A DNA stretch of 64,000 nt from Proteromonas lacertae (taxonomy: Eukaryota > Sar > Bigyra > Opalinata > Proteromonadidae): positions 62,001 through 126,000 of the forward strand of contig NGBS01001164.1 in the NCBI GenBank assembly GCA_002245135.1, given 5' to 3'. A model generated the notes under the pieces. That model saw only the letters and a program-made list of their open reading frames with translations. It made no database searches and was not told where the DNA came from. A program made the translations under genes and the position numbers. This document shows positions 22,983 through 33,712 of the stretch, piece after piece (position 1 is the first letter of the stretch; the number at the start of each line of letters is the position of its first letter).

Positions 22983-24711
22983 ATGCACAAGCGAGCAGTT
23001 CAGTGTTCGATGTGCGGACAGATGTTCTTTCCCAAATCTTTACCTTTTCATCAGAAAACTTGCGCCAAAAAACATAACATGATCCAATATCCGTGTCCTT
23101 ATTGTGATGCTCCTTTTTTGTATAATATTTAAGTTTAATAGAGTTTTAGAAAAACGGAATTAGATAAGCATATGGCTAAATGCCCTAGTAGACCACCAGG
23201 AGCACCTAAATCCCATGGAGGTGGTGGAGGCGGAGGTGGAGGAGATGCTCCTATAGGTTCATCATCATTTCAACCGTATTATTATTAACATTTATGATAA
23301 ATTCTAATTAAGCATAGACCTTCTGAATTTGCTGATGGAGGAGATTATTCGAGTAATCTAGTACCATGCGCTATATGTGGACGTAAATTTGCTCCAGACC
23401 GTATAGCAAAGCATCAAGGAATCTGTAGAAAGATTAAAAGTCATGAGAAAAAGCATGTAATAAGAAAAGTCGACAAACCAGTCTATGATCCGAAAGAGTC
23501 AATTGCAAGAGAAAGTATTGTTAATAGCAATAACATATATTTAAATAGAAATGGAAAAAAGTCGAGGAGGTGGTGGTTATTCAAAATGGAAACAAGAGAG
23601 TGAAGAATTCAGAGCAGCCATGAGAGCAGCACGTCAGGGAAACAGAGGAGGAGGTGGTGGTGGTGGTATGAGTAGTTATACACCATCTAAACCCGATCCA
23701 AGTTTAATTCCATGTCCTTATTGTGGTAGAAGATTTAATCAAATTGCTGCTGATAGACATATACCAATTTGTAAGAATACTATTAATAGACCTAAGCCTC
23801 CACCAAGTTTAGCTGGTGGTAGATTAAGCAGAGGTGGAGGTGGTGGTGGTGGAGGAGGAGGAGGAGGAGGATTGTCTTCATCATTACCAAAACTAACAAA
23901 TTCTAATAAAAGAGCTGCTTCACAACGTATATATATTATTATTATTATTATCATTATTATTGTCTAGCAAGAAGAACTTCCAATACACCTGCTAGTAGAG
24001 GTTATAGTAGTGGAGGTGGTGGAGGTGGATTCAGTGGAAGTAGACCAGCTAGATCCAAACCAAAGAAACAAGATTTATATTGTTCAGATAGATTTGCATA
24101 TCAAAATGATCCAAATTATGCTAAAATGAGTGGTGGTGGTGTAGCTAATACAAACGCTACTTCTGCTGGTAATCCATTAGCTACTAGTTATTATGAGATT
24201 GCTGATCACGGTGATACTGGTAACAGAGGAAGAGGTGGAAGAGGAGGTGGTGGAGGAGCTGGAGGTTATGGTGCTAATGTTTATTCTGGTCCTCCAGCTG
24301 GTGGTGGTTATGGAGGAGGTTATGGTGGTGGTGGATATGGAGCATCAGCTCCAGTTAGAGGAGGAGGAGGAGGAGGTGCTTATGGTGGTTATTCTGCTCC
24401 ACATGTTGGCGCAACTACCAGTTCAGCTTATGGTGCTCATTATGGTCCAGAAGGTGGAAAGGGGAGGTGGTTATGGAGGAGGAGGTGGTGGTGGTTATCC
24501 TCCAATAGGTGGAGGTGGTGGTTATGGAGGTGCTCCACCAGGAGGTGGGTATGGAGGAGGATATGGTGGTGCACCAGGAGGAGGAGGGTATGGAGGTGGA
24601 TATGGAGGTGCTCCAGTAGGTGGAGGGTATGGAGGTGGTTTTGGAGGAGGAGGTGGTGGTAGAGGAGGATATGAATATGCTGGTGCTAGAGACTCAGGTC
24701 CATTATGGTAA
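22983..24711 (+). CDS. ZC2HC1-type zinc-finger protein with Gly-rich low-complexity tail (apparent frameshift)
   Basis: Four introns (23120-23149, 23276-23317, 23515-23548, 23927-23967). The first part has C2HC fingers: VQCSMCGQMFFPKSLPFHQK with a further CPYCDAPF half, VPCAICGRKFAPDRIAKHQG, and IPCPYCGRRFNQIAADRHIP. These match the ZC2HC1 family. Between and after them are runs of glycine, and the last ~170 residues are GGYGG-type low complexity, like RNA-binding or phase-separating proteins. Near 24455-24475 the frame must shift by one base to keep Gly/Tyr coding and reach the stop after DSGPLW; the exon sum is one base too long. A homopolymer (AAGGGGAGG) indel in the assembly is likely. 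Function is unknown; Zn binding is inferred. Confidence 0.7.
24219..24700 (+). repeat. GGT/GGA-rich coding repeat (GGYGG low complexity)
   Basis: About 480 bp of near-repetitive GGW/TAT codons encode the Gly/Tyr tail of the preceding gene. It is the only GC-rich island in the window and a likely site of assembly or slippage errors. Confidence 0.75.
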
Positions 24712-24827
24712 AATTAAAGTTAAAAAATGTTGTATATTGGATAATTATATTTTTTTTTTAATTTTCATTATTTTTTGAATTTTGTTTTTTACTATGGAAG
24801 GATACAAATATGTCTCAAAATATTTAT

Positions 24828-24834
24828 CCGTTTC
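24828..24834 (+). promoter_or_regulatory. CCGTTTC motif upstream of the Cys-repeat membrane protein
   Basis: CCGTTTC (reverse of GAAACGG) preceded by TTAT lies 21 bp above the ATG, the same arrangement as at 27274. Function inferred from recurrence. Confidence 0.45.
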
Positions 24835-24854
24835 ATGTTATTCATTTTTAAAAA

Positions 24855-25640
24855 ATGAAAATTACTCTTCAAATATTGATCAATACACTATGTATCTATT
24901 TTTTATAATAAATATTAGTATTTGCAAGCGTATGCATTGCAGATACACAAATATGCAAAGCAATTGACAATTATCCGTCAATATTAGTAGGTCAATATGT
25001 CGATTTACCATGTGGCTCAAATATAATTGGAAAGATTACTCGTTCTTGTTTAGAAAATGGTATATGGTCAGAAGTGACAAATAATTGTGGTATACACTTA
25101 ATAATTGTTATATAAATAGAAATTGGTTGTAATTCTAATTCAGGATTTCCAGAAACTTTACCTAGTCATGTCTCTATGAAGTTGTGTGAAGATAAAACTC
25201 ATTATCAATCAAGATTATGTTTAAAAGATGGATCATGGGGTAATATAGATAAATCTAACTGTATAAAAGTTTCTCTTGGTATTAGACCAAAGAAATTGCC
25301 AGAAGAAGCAAGAATACCAATGCTAATTTTAGTTTTAATAATAGGTATTGTTCTGGCTGTATATAACAGTTATGATCATACAAAACCAAAGGTAGTTGAA
25401 TCACCAAAACATTCAAAAATTGTTCATTGTCCAGTTAGAGACAATAATGAGAATAAAGAAGGTGATATTGTTATAGACCCAACAGTAGTAGAGTTAGAAA
25501 TAAGAAGATCACGAATTGAATCAAAAGAAGGAGCTTTACCTTTAATTGACACTGAAATTGCTGGTAATGAGCCAACTATTCCAGAATCCTCATCAGAAAT
25601 GAATACTTCAACTGTAGATGCAGATAAGAATAATAATTAA
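24855..25640 (+). CDS. Type I membrane protein with two short Cys repeats
   Basis: Two introns (24892-24918, 25090-25119) give 242 aa: signal peptide (MKITLQILINTLLFASVCIA), two ~45-residue Cys repeats, one transmembrane helix (PMLILVLIIGIVLAVY, about residue 150) and an acidic cytosolic tail. Each repeat runs C-x-(P-rich)-C-x10-C-x3-G-x-W-x6-C (CLENGIWSEVTNNC; CLKDGSWGNIDKSNC), reminiscent of hormone-receptor (HormR) or sushi-like modules. It could be a small surface receptor or co-receptor. I do not recognise a specific family. The ATG was chosen because it begins a clean signal peptide after the first intron is removed. Confidence 0.6.
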
Positions 25641-25785
25641 GGTTTGTTGCATGTATTAAATGATATATGTGAGAGAATTGTTGTTTTGCTATTATAATAT
25701 TACATAAAAATATAATGAAAATATAACATCAATTAACACTTAATATTATTTATTTAAAAAAATGAAATTTACACAAAAATCTAAA

Positions 25786-26899
25786 TTAATCATAATAATA
25801 TCTATCATCATTTCTATCTGATGGAGAATAACATCGACGATGAGAATAATGATGATAGTGGTGGTGATGGTTGCTGCTACTGCTACTTCTATGTTCATGA
25901 TAATGTTTATGAATTGATTTGGATCTTATCACTTCAGGACGATTAGGAGATCTACACTTCTCAAAAATAGTGTTTCTTTCATTTTCTTCTTCATTTTCTT
26001 CTTCTTCTTTATTATTATTATAACTAATATAATCATCAAGGTTAATATTACTTTTTTTCTCATCATTGTACTTCAATCTTTTTTCTTTTAACTCTTCTAT
26101 TTTCTGTTTCACAAGTATATAAGCGTTATGGATCTTCCCATTAAAATGATCAATTAATCTCCTATATAATATATACATTAGCATATATATATATATACGA
26201 TTTACTATCAGTAATATCTAATATTGCTCCACATACATCACATATTTTCAACTTCTCACTCGCATTTGCAGTATGAGGATTGGGTAATTTCTTGGATAAT
26301 TTAATCAAATATTCAGCTTGCAAAATATACTTCTGGCGTTTCAATTTGTCTAACAAGGAAATGAGATAATCAGTTTCATCTACTTGGCCTTCTTCTGATG
26401 CTTGTTCCACCTTTACTTTTAGTTGTTCAATCTGTTTAATAATCTGTTTTACTTCATCACAATCTTCTACTTTTACCACTTCCAACTGACTTTTATCTGT
26501 CACTTTATGCTGTCCTCTCTATTTAGATATAGATAGAAAGAAAGAGATGATTATACACTCATTTTTATATCACAAGTATTCTTTACACAGTTTAATGTAA
26601 TTTCGAAATCATTGAAATACTGTTGATAATCATGACTTCGTGATGCAACAATGAATCTATTGTGATAATAAGGATGTATATAGGTTATACTGTTGCCTGA
26701 GACTGGGATCGTGTATTAAATCACAATTACCTACATTTAATTTGGTGTTGGCAAATAATTGGAGTGGACAGAATGCGCATAGATAGCTCTTACACACAGA
26801 TTTATCTCTAAAATCCTATACAACATAAGATAATGCAATATATACAGTAACAGTGTGATTTCCTAGCAAGGCATTTAATAATTCCCTTTGGGCTTCCAT
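25786..26899 (-). CDS. LUC7-like U1 snRNP-associated splicing factor
   Basis: LUC7 proteins stabilise 5' splice-site recognition by U1 snRNP. Four introns (26816-26845, 26657-26690, 26519-26556, 26162-26198) give 324 aa. The N-terminus MEAQRELLNALLG, the first zinc finger (SVCKSYLCAFCPLQLFANT...NCDLIHD), a coiled-coil (QIEQLKVKVEQASEEGQ) and the second zinc finger (LKICDVCGAILDITDSKSR...DHFNGKIHNAY) are all in place. The C-terminus is Arg/Ser/His-rich instead of a pure RS domain, with a long HHHHYHHYSHRR stretch. It is notable in a genome whose 5' splice sites are nearly invariant GTAT. Confidence 0.92.
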
Positions 26900-27298
26900 G
26901 TTTATTGTATAATAATATTATAAATAAGTGTATGATAGTAAAACTAGATAAGAAGTAGTATTACTACTGAAGCTTGATGATGGCGGGCTGAAGAAGTCCA
27001 AAAAGGATTTATTTTGATTGGTTGTTTCACAACTACAGATCACTATTTGAAACTGCCGTGACGTCAATGCAGTAATCATCTAGTTTGGCATATAAAACAT
27101 ATTTGCGCTTAATTCTGAAGTGATATTCGAAAAATCATCCTCATAATCAGCGAAGATTAAATGGTTTAATAGTTGCATCGACTTTTTATTTGCACAGAAC
27201 TGCATATTGCACATCTATTTGACCAACTGCCCTTGCATTCAGCCTCATTTCGGAAATGAAAAATTAAATATATCCGTTTCATAATTTCTTTTTTGAAA
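26900..27298. promoter_or_regulatory. Divergent promoter region, LUC7 / chromodomain protein
   Basis: The 399-bp spacer is less AT-rich than others. AGCTTGA (26971-26977) lies about 70 bp above LUC7. A perfect CRE-type palindrome TGACGTCA lies at 27059-27066, with an ATTGG (inverted CCAAT) just before it and a TATAAAA-like stretch near 27093. CCGTTTC (27274-27280) lies 19 bp above the chromodomain ATG. No RNA gene was identified. Confidence 0.5.
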
Positions 27299-28667
27299 AT
27301 GAATAGAGAAAAGTCTGAGAGGAGAGTTATAACAATATCAAATATCAGTAAATCTGCATACCTTAAAGAACGCGATAGTTTTCTAAGACATATGAAGACA
27401 AATCAGTATAATTTCTGCTTGTTTTATATTAGCAATGATATTCCATGCATATTTTATAGATATGACCCAGTATATTCTGAAATGATGTTTATATTTTCCT
27501 CTGAAAAAGATGCGAGATGTATTTTTTCTGTTTTTATCATATTATAGTCATTGGAACAGAAGTTGGTCATCATTTTACTAGAAGCAATATATATTTAACA
27601 TCAGTCTACACTCAATGTGATGGTATTATATAAAATTTTAGTTATATTTTGTATAGAATTAATGCTTGATCAATTGAACGATATAGTATTATTAAATATT
27701 TAATATATACAATAGAGACAAAAGGAAACTGATATATTAAGACAATTACTATTTGCAAGACAAGAAAGTCATTCAAAATATGAAATATTATATAACTGTA
27801 TGCAGCTGAAATCACCAAAACCGGATGTAAGTGTATTACCACCATTAACAAACCCATTACTTTATTTACCTCTCCAATATGGCACACCTGAGGAAAATAA
27901 TGAAAATAATCACATTAACAGCAATATAGAAGAAGATAAGATGTTTAAAAGAGCTGGAGGGATTATAACACCAACAAGAGCAACTCATCAAGATATAGTA
28001 GTAGAAGAAGAAGAAAATGAAAATATAATAAGTAGCGATGGCAATTATAATGAAGATGATAATGTCCAGAAGTTACCAGAAGATGATTTCAATACATCCC
28101 TCGCTTCACATCCATTAATGACGGTTAATCCATTACAATCAACAAATTATAAAGATGATAATAGTAAAACAGGGAGAAAAAGAGGAAGACCTTCTAAGAA
28201 TAGTAAATGCAGTATCTCATCAATAACATCAACACCTCCAAGAAAGTCAATATCATCAGTATCAAATTATGAATCACCTAATTTGAGACATTCTGATAGA
28301 TTATCAACTAGTAATACTACTCCAATAACACCAACAAGAACTATAACTGCAAATAGTAATGCTTTAACAAATACTCCAGTTAGTAGTAATAATGATAAAA
28401 CAATAAAGCGAAAATCAGCTGATTGTATATTATTTATTATTAATTATTATAGACATATCACCAAAGAAAAGAAGTAAAAATAAAGGAGTATATGAGGTTG
28501 AGAAAATACTTGATAAAAGAATTATTAAAGATAAAATTGAGTATAAAGTTCATTGGAAAGGTTATACATCAGAGGATGATACTTGGGAACCTGTTAATAA
28601 CTTTTTGGATGTGACAATTATAACTAATTATGAAGATCAATTGGCAAAGAAAGAAAAAGAATTATAA
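27299..28667 (+). CDS. Chromodomain + AT-hook chromatin protein
   Basis: Four introns (27519-27547, 27623-27656, 27686-27715, 28425-28452) give 415 aa. The C-terminal ~65 residues are a chromodomain: VYEVEKILDKRIIKDKIEYK, VHWKGYTSEDDTWEPVNNF, with the aromatic cage residues Y, W and W/E pattern of HP1-like readers of methyl-lysine. A canonical AT-hook (KTGRKRGRPSKN) lies mid-protein in a Ser/Thr/Asn-rich linker. The N-terminal ~120 residues form a compact region (RRVITISNISKSAYLKERDS, DEVGHHFTRSNIYL-like) that I do not recognise. It probably binds AT-rich chromatin through the hook and H3K9me/H3K27me through the chromodomain. No chromoshadow domain follows, so it is not classical HP1. Confidence 0.75.
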
Positions 28668-28772
28668 ATGTTTTTTTATATACATAAATTTCTCATTTTC
28701 TCTTTTTATGGGGAAAAGAATAAAAAAACATTATTCAATAAATATATTTTACTATTATATAATACAATTTTC

Positions 28773-30463
28773 TTATTTTATTTTATCTAATTGTGATCCA
28801 ATTAATGATCCAATAAATATACCAACTTGAATATCAGTAGACATAATAAATCCACCATATTCATATTCAACTTTCTCCAACTATAACAATAATAATATCA
28901 AATATATACTGGATTTGATGAAAGCATCATTGCACAACTTCCACAATAACCTGTTGAGAATGCTAATAACATATCAAATATAAACAACCACACAGATGGA
29001 ATGATTGCTTTTAATGTCAATATAAAGAATGGAATACAACATATTCTGATTATTATAATTATCTAATTTATTACATTAAATATTATATAATTATGTAATT
29101 ATACACCTATTATCATTGGTTTAATACAATATTTCCCAGATGAATATCTACCAATACAATCCATTGTACAATGTGCCGTAATTAAAAATACAGTAAACCA
29201 TCCATTATTAAACACATCTTTACCCATTGAATCATCATAATCAGTATTGGATAAGATTGCAGGATATACAATTGAATTTTCAGCAAATATTAATGTGATA
29301 CATAATATGTAATACCACTCTTTTACTAACACACGACAAAATGATGGTTCATCTTTCTATTCATAATAATAATTATAATATTCAAATACATAAAAATGAG
29401 ATGTGATTTCTTTGGGACTTGCTTCAGGAATATTGGTTATATTTTCATTAGTTTTATTCTCTAGTTGTTGCTCGTTTACTTCTTCCTTTTCTAATTGAGT
29501 TGGTTGTTTTTCATTCAGAGATATTTTACTCAATGACACAGTAAATTGCATTGGTTGTGATAGAGTTGTAGTGGTTGTTGTTGTTGTTGTAACATTAGTT
29601 GGAGATGGCATTGGAGTATTATGAACAGATTCTTCATCATGAAATGTTAATGGAGTTTTTAAACTGATAGCAGACACATCATTATCCATTAAATTAGGTC
29701 TATTATCTTCATTGATTATTCCACTCTTTCTCAATTGATGATTGGACGGAAATGAGATTGATTGAGGTGGCGGCTCATTTTCTATCTTGAATTTCCAATA
29801 AGGGACAACCAACGGATCCTTACCAAGATAATACATTGCAACGAAACAAAATACATTATAAACAAATGCAGAACCAAAATAGATATAGCCACTAATTACA
29901 TTTCCATCATAGTCTGAAGCTACTGCTGCTTTTGATATTAATCTTAAAGCTGCTGTAATAACTCCTGATACAGCAATACCTAACATAGATGCTTGAGTGA
30001 TAGAAGGATCGAGATGATCGGTTAATGCAAACATTGTACATTGTTGAAATACAGATACAATACCTACAATAAACGATAGACAATATGTTATCCATAAAGT
30101 AGCCGTATCTGATTTAAAAAAGTGAATAAGAGGATAGCAAACATCTAAAATAGCTATTATTACAAATCCAAGATATAAACGTGCAGATACACTTAGACAC
30201 TTGGAAAATCTATTAGTATAAAAACATTTTAAATATAATATAAAAGATACTTTAACATTATCAAACAAACAGGAACAGCTGGAATAGATGCAATAAGCGA
30301 AATATAAAACATCACATCATGGTCTGGCAGAATGGCATTAAAATAATCACCTGCACCAAATATAGCGTATGTAGGGAACATTATCCTTAGATGATAAAAA
30401 AGAAAATATATACCCACATGCTACAGCTAGCATATTCCAGTAGATAACTCGAAGAGAATTCAT
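28773..30463 (-). CDS. Equilibrative nucleoside transporter (ENT/SLC29 family)
   Basis: Five introns (30386-30413, 30210-30250, 29357-29389, 29063-29104, 28881-28909) give 505 aa. ENTs move nucleosides by facilitated diffusion through 11 helices. The N-terminus has the ENT-like WNML...FGAGDYFNAILP segment, helices 2-6 follow (FVIIAILDVCYPLIHFF, LSFIVGIVSVFQQCTMFAL), then a long Ser/Thr-rich cytosolic loop including a (Thr)9 run, then helices 7-11. The C-terminus GYCGSCAMMLSSNP, EYEYGGFIMSTDIQVGIFIGSLIG is close to the ENT consensus. Start chosen at MNSLRVIYWN because it splices in frame; a GGCTTGA motif lies immediately upstream. Confidence 0.85.
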
Positions 30464-30552
30464 AACACAAAAAAGTCAAGCCGAGCTTCATTTTGACAGT
30501 TAACAATTACATAAATTACACAGTTTTTATTTTTATTAATAACTCCATCAAT
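30464..30552. promoter_or_regulatory. Divergent promoter, ENT / STMP1-like
   Basis: An 89-bp spacer. TCAAGCC (30476-30482, GGCTTGA on the minus strand) lies 13 bp above the ENT ATG. No second motif is seen for the plus-strand microprotein, so the two may share it. Confidence 0.45.
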
Positions 30553-30684
30553 ATGATAGGAAAAGTCTTATTTTTTGTTGCAGGTATATATGTAGGTCAA
30601 AATTACAAAGTTCCGCTTGTCAACGATGCTGTGAAGATGGGAGAAGAAAAGATTAAATCTGGACCTTATGTATTCGACTATTAG
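30553..30684 (+). CDS. STMP1-like short transmembrane mitochondrial microprotein
   Basis: A 43-aa ORF with its own ATG after a promoter-like spacer. It begins MIGKVLFFVAGIYVGQNYKV and continues with a charged helix (DAVKMGEEKIKSG). The G-x-Y-x-(A/G)-Q-N-Y-x-(V/I)-P core after a hydrophobic helix matches the pattern of the short transmembrane mitochondrial protein STMP1, an inner-membrane microprotein tied to respiratory-chain function in animals. The length also matches. No intron is needed. It is short, so chance cannot be excluded, but the position between two real genes, the clean start and the QNYxxP motif support it. Confidence 0.65.
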   Translation: MIGKVLFFVAGIYVGQNYKVPLVNDAVKMGEEKIKSGPYVFDY

Positions 30685-30951
30685 TTGTCATATTCTGTTT
30701 ATAGTTGGAAAAATATCAAAAAGTACAGAATTTTATTCAACAAGTATATTGATTATTATAATAATCTGTAATTAGGCGAAGGAAATAGGAGTAACACTCA
30801 TTAAAGAATAGATTTATGTGTGTTTCAATTTTGTTTCATGATAATTATTTAGTTATTTATATTTTTGCTCATACTTTTGTATTTAGCTGTGTGTTATATT
30901 TTATAGACATAACAATTTAGGGAAAAATATAGAGTAAATTACTAAATTAAT

Positions 30952-32566
30952 TTATTTTCCAACCTCTTCTATATTCTTTATAAACATTTTCGCATTTGGA
31001 ACAAGATCAGCGTCTTTAACAGTCATACTATTATCAGTATACGCTTTATTAGGATAAGCAGTTCTTAATTCATAAGGAACTGCATTATCTATTCGATATT
31101 TATCTAATGCGTCTCTAATATCACCAATTGTATTTGAATAATACAATTTCAACATCAAAGTCTGTTTACCATCACCAGATTTTATTCTTAGAGTAGTAAT
31201 CTGTTGATCTTTTTTAACACAATCATTCTGAATATCTAATAATGCTTGTGAAGGTAGAATTATTGTTCCATCTTCAGAACCAGTTGCAATTGGTTTTGGT
31301 GAGTCTGTAGCTGATGATGAATCATTACTACTTCCACCTTTAAGATGTTTAGCAATAGAATCTCTAATGTCAATAATTTGACCATCTTGAATAGCTGTTG
31401 GTGGTAATCGACTGAGAAATTCTTCACGAGTCATCTTCAAATCTTTATCTCCCATATTGGCTAATGATCTAATATTACTATGATTATTATTGCTATTATC
31501 TGATTTATTACCTAATCTTTGACCTTCACTTTCATCATTCAATGCTGCATCTGTTGGTGATTGTTCATATATTTCTGTACTTCTATTATCCACTTCAAAT
31601 GGAACTCCATCTGGATGTGATTTCTTATATTCATATGGGAAGTATCCATCTAATATATCGGTGATAAATCTTTGGGTTGATTTATCGGAATAAGGTCTAA
31701 ATGGTCCTCTTCTAATGAGAATACCATTTTTATAAATTCTAATAGGGATTGCTTCTTCAAAGACAAATTTTGCTTGATTTCCTTCTTTCTTCATCTATTC
31801 AATAGCAAAATATAAAAATATTAAAAAAATACTTTTGGTTTTCCTGCACCAGCTACTAAGTTAAGATCATTAAATCTTTTGAATAACAATTTAAAATCAA
31901 TTGGAAATTCATCTGGATTCGCTTTAGGTTTATCATCATCATCATCTCTTTTTTTATCTCCAACCCAAACTAAGCCATAATCATTTAAGAATTTCTCCAT
32001 ATCGGATACTTGTTTTCTGAGTCTGAAGTTTTCTTTCATCAATGTTTCATAGGATGCGACTTCTTCAGTTGATAGATTATTGGCTTTTAATTGAGCTTCT
32101 AATGCTGCTACTTTTCTTTTATAAGACAGTAACTCTTTTTCTTTGGTAATTACTTCTTCTCTAATAATAATTATTATTATGTATATAATCATACCTCATT
32201 TTTCTATAGGCTGCTTCTAACTGTGATAATCTAGATGCCATTGAAGAAACAAGGCCATTCGTATCTGTTACTGAGGATGGTGGGCCATGTGAATTTGAAC
32301 GAGATGGTGCATTTGGAATTGCTCCACCTGGTGGTAAAACCTATATTCTATTAATATTTCTTACTATACACTACTAACAATTTTCTTTCTGATTGGTTTG
32401 TCAATATCTATTAACTAATAATATTTTTATTAATACCAGGTATCTTCTTCTTAATATCTTCGATTAAATCACTAAAATGTAAATTTCAAATATACTGTTG
32501 AGGATTATATTTAGGTATAACTATCCCAGCACCATTACGAGGCGCATCCCACTTTTTATCTGCCAT
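30952..32566 (-). CDS. UBXN11: UBXN11-like SEP/UBX-domain protein
   Basis: Five introns (32472-32495, 32408-32436, 32341-32369, 32161-32194, 31795-31832) give 486 aa; the first is only 24 nt. Order: short N-terminus (MADKKWDAPRNGAGIVIP), coiled coil (YKRKVAALEAQLKANN, LRKQVSDMEKFLNDYGLVWVG), SEP domain (IRIYKNGILIRRGPFRPYSD, QRFITDILDGYFPYEYKKSH), Ser/Asn-rich linker and a C-terminal UBX-like ubiquitin fold (QITTLRIKSGDGKQTLMLKL). The DYGLVWVG and DGYFP features point to UBXN11 (socius) rather than p47/UBXN2. UBX proteins recruit the p97/Cdc48 ATPase; UBXN11 is widespread in ciliated eukaryotes, in agreement with nephrocystin-4 here. Confidence 0.82.
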
Positions 32567-32665
32567 TAAAAATTGAAAAACTGAAATAAAGGCTTGAAAG
32601 CTTGATTTTTTTCAATTTTCATATCTCTTAAGATAGTCATCAAAATTTATTGCAAATAATTTGTA
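32567..32665. promoter_or_regulatory. Divergent promoter, UBXN11 / GT31-like
   Basis: GGCTTGA (32591-32597) and AGCTTGA (32599-32605) are almost contiguous in a 99-bp spacer, both in plus orientation, 60-75 bp above the glycosyltransferase ATG and 25-40 bp above the UBXN11 ATG. Confidence 0.55.
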
Positions 32666-33712
32666 ATGGCTCTTGCTTTACCAATAATTGTGGTTCTTAT
32701 AATATTGTCAACTGTAGCTCTACTTATTTTTACTTTCCCATATATTATGAATCCATATAGTTCAAACTTAAGAAATTCAGATAAATTAAATGGCATTAAT
32801 CCTTCTAAAGACAATGCATTAACTATTTCTTTTAATGAATTATATTCGAAGAGTTGGTCCAAATTAAAGGAAGTTATACCCAAATGTAAAACATCTATAC
32901 TAGATTGTCCAAAAATAGAGGATATAATCCCTAATCCACCCAGAGTTGATATTGATAAAACTGATGAAATATATAAAGAACCATTCAAAGCAATAATTGA
33001 ACCACCTAAAGAAGATAATATAAATATGTTAGTTGTAATACCAGTAAGTCCATGCCAAGTAATGATGAGAGCTATAGCTAGACATACATATATGAAAACA
33101 AAAACTGTTGGTGATTTAAAGTTCAAGTATATGTTTATAATTGGCAGACCAAATACTCCTGCTTATACAATGGATTTATTAAAACAAGAAAATGATGTGT
33201 TTCATGATTTATTAGTGTTTGATTATTATAATGATTATAGAAACTTAACCATAATGATGTTATCTACATTCAAATACACTCTTGATAATTATCCAAATAT
33301 AAAATATTTAATTAGATGTAATGGAGATGCAATATTCTTCCCAGAGAAATTCACAGATTATTATCAAACTGATTATTTGTTTATAGCTCAGCGTGGATTT
33401 GATCCTGAAAGAAAATTACCATTTCCAGATGCAGCTTTCTTCTTCTTATCAAAGAAATTCATGTCAATTATGCTTGAACAAAGTAAGATTGTTAGGCCTT
33501 TAATATGGAGAGATGATTTTTGGTTTAGTCGTGTATTGGAAAGAATTAAAGCTACTGGTTATAAATGGGATGGTGAAACTCACTTTGAAGTTTATTCTAA
33601 TTCAAGCATACTTACTGGAAGTATAGAATATTATGCTTATCATCCTATAACTGAAGGACAGATTGCAGCTATATACTTAAATAGGAATAAATTAGAGAAA
33701 TTTGATGATTAA
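32666..33712 (+). CDS. GT31-like (beta-1,3-galactosyltransferase family) type II membrane protein
   Basis: Intronless, 348 aa. An N-terminal signal anchor (LPIIVVLIILSTVALLIFTF) is followed by a stem of about 100 residues. The lumenal domain follows the GT31 layout: MLVVIPVSPCQVMMRAIARHT aligns with the first strand and WG-type helix, FKYMFIIGR with the second strand, and VFHDLLVFDYYNDYRNLTI with the D-(F/Y)-x-D-x-Y-x-N-L-T motif. The metal-binding DDD is replaced by RCNGDAIFF, keeping one Asp, so activity may be altered. WRDDFWFSRVLERI corresponds to the E-D-V-(Y/F)-V-G segment. It probably extends glycans in the Golgi; acceptor unknown. Confidence 0.6.
   Translation: MALALPIIVVLIILSTVALLIFTFPYIMNPYSSNLRNSDKLNGINPSKDNALTISFNELYSKSWSKLKEVIPKCKTSILDCPKIEDIIPNPPRVDIDKTDEIYKEPFKAIIEPPKEDNINMLVVIPVSPCQVMMRAIARHTYMKTKTVGDLKFKYMFIIGRPNTPAYTMDLLKQENDVFHDLLVFDYYNDYRNLTIMMLSTFKYTLDNYPNIKYLIRCNGDAIFFPEKFTDYYQTDYLFIAQRGFDPERKLPFPDAAFFFLSKKFMSIMLEQSKIVRPLIWRDDFWFSRVLERIKATGYKWDGETHFEVYSNSSILTGSIEYYAYHPITEGQIAAIYLNRNKLEKFDD

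Noticed and set aside
23739-23954. Minus-strand proline-rich ORF (poly-Pro)
   Set aside because: Antisense shadow of the poly-Gly region of the ZC2HC gene.
26971-27050. TGATGATGG ... CTGA possible C/D-box snoRNA in the LUC7/chromodomain spacer
   Set aside because: Box spacing and terminal stem do not fit; the first CTGA is only a few bases from the C-like box. Overlaps the AGCTTGA promoter motif instead.
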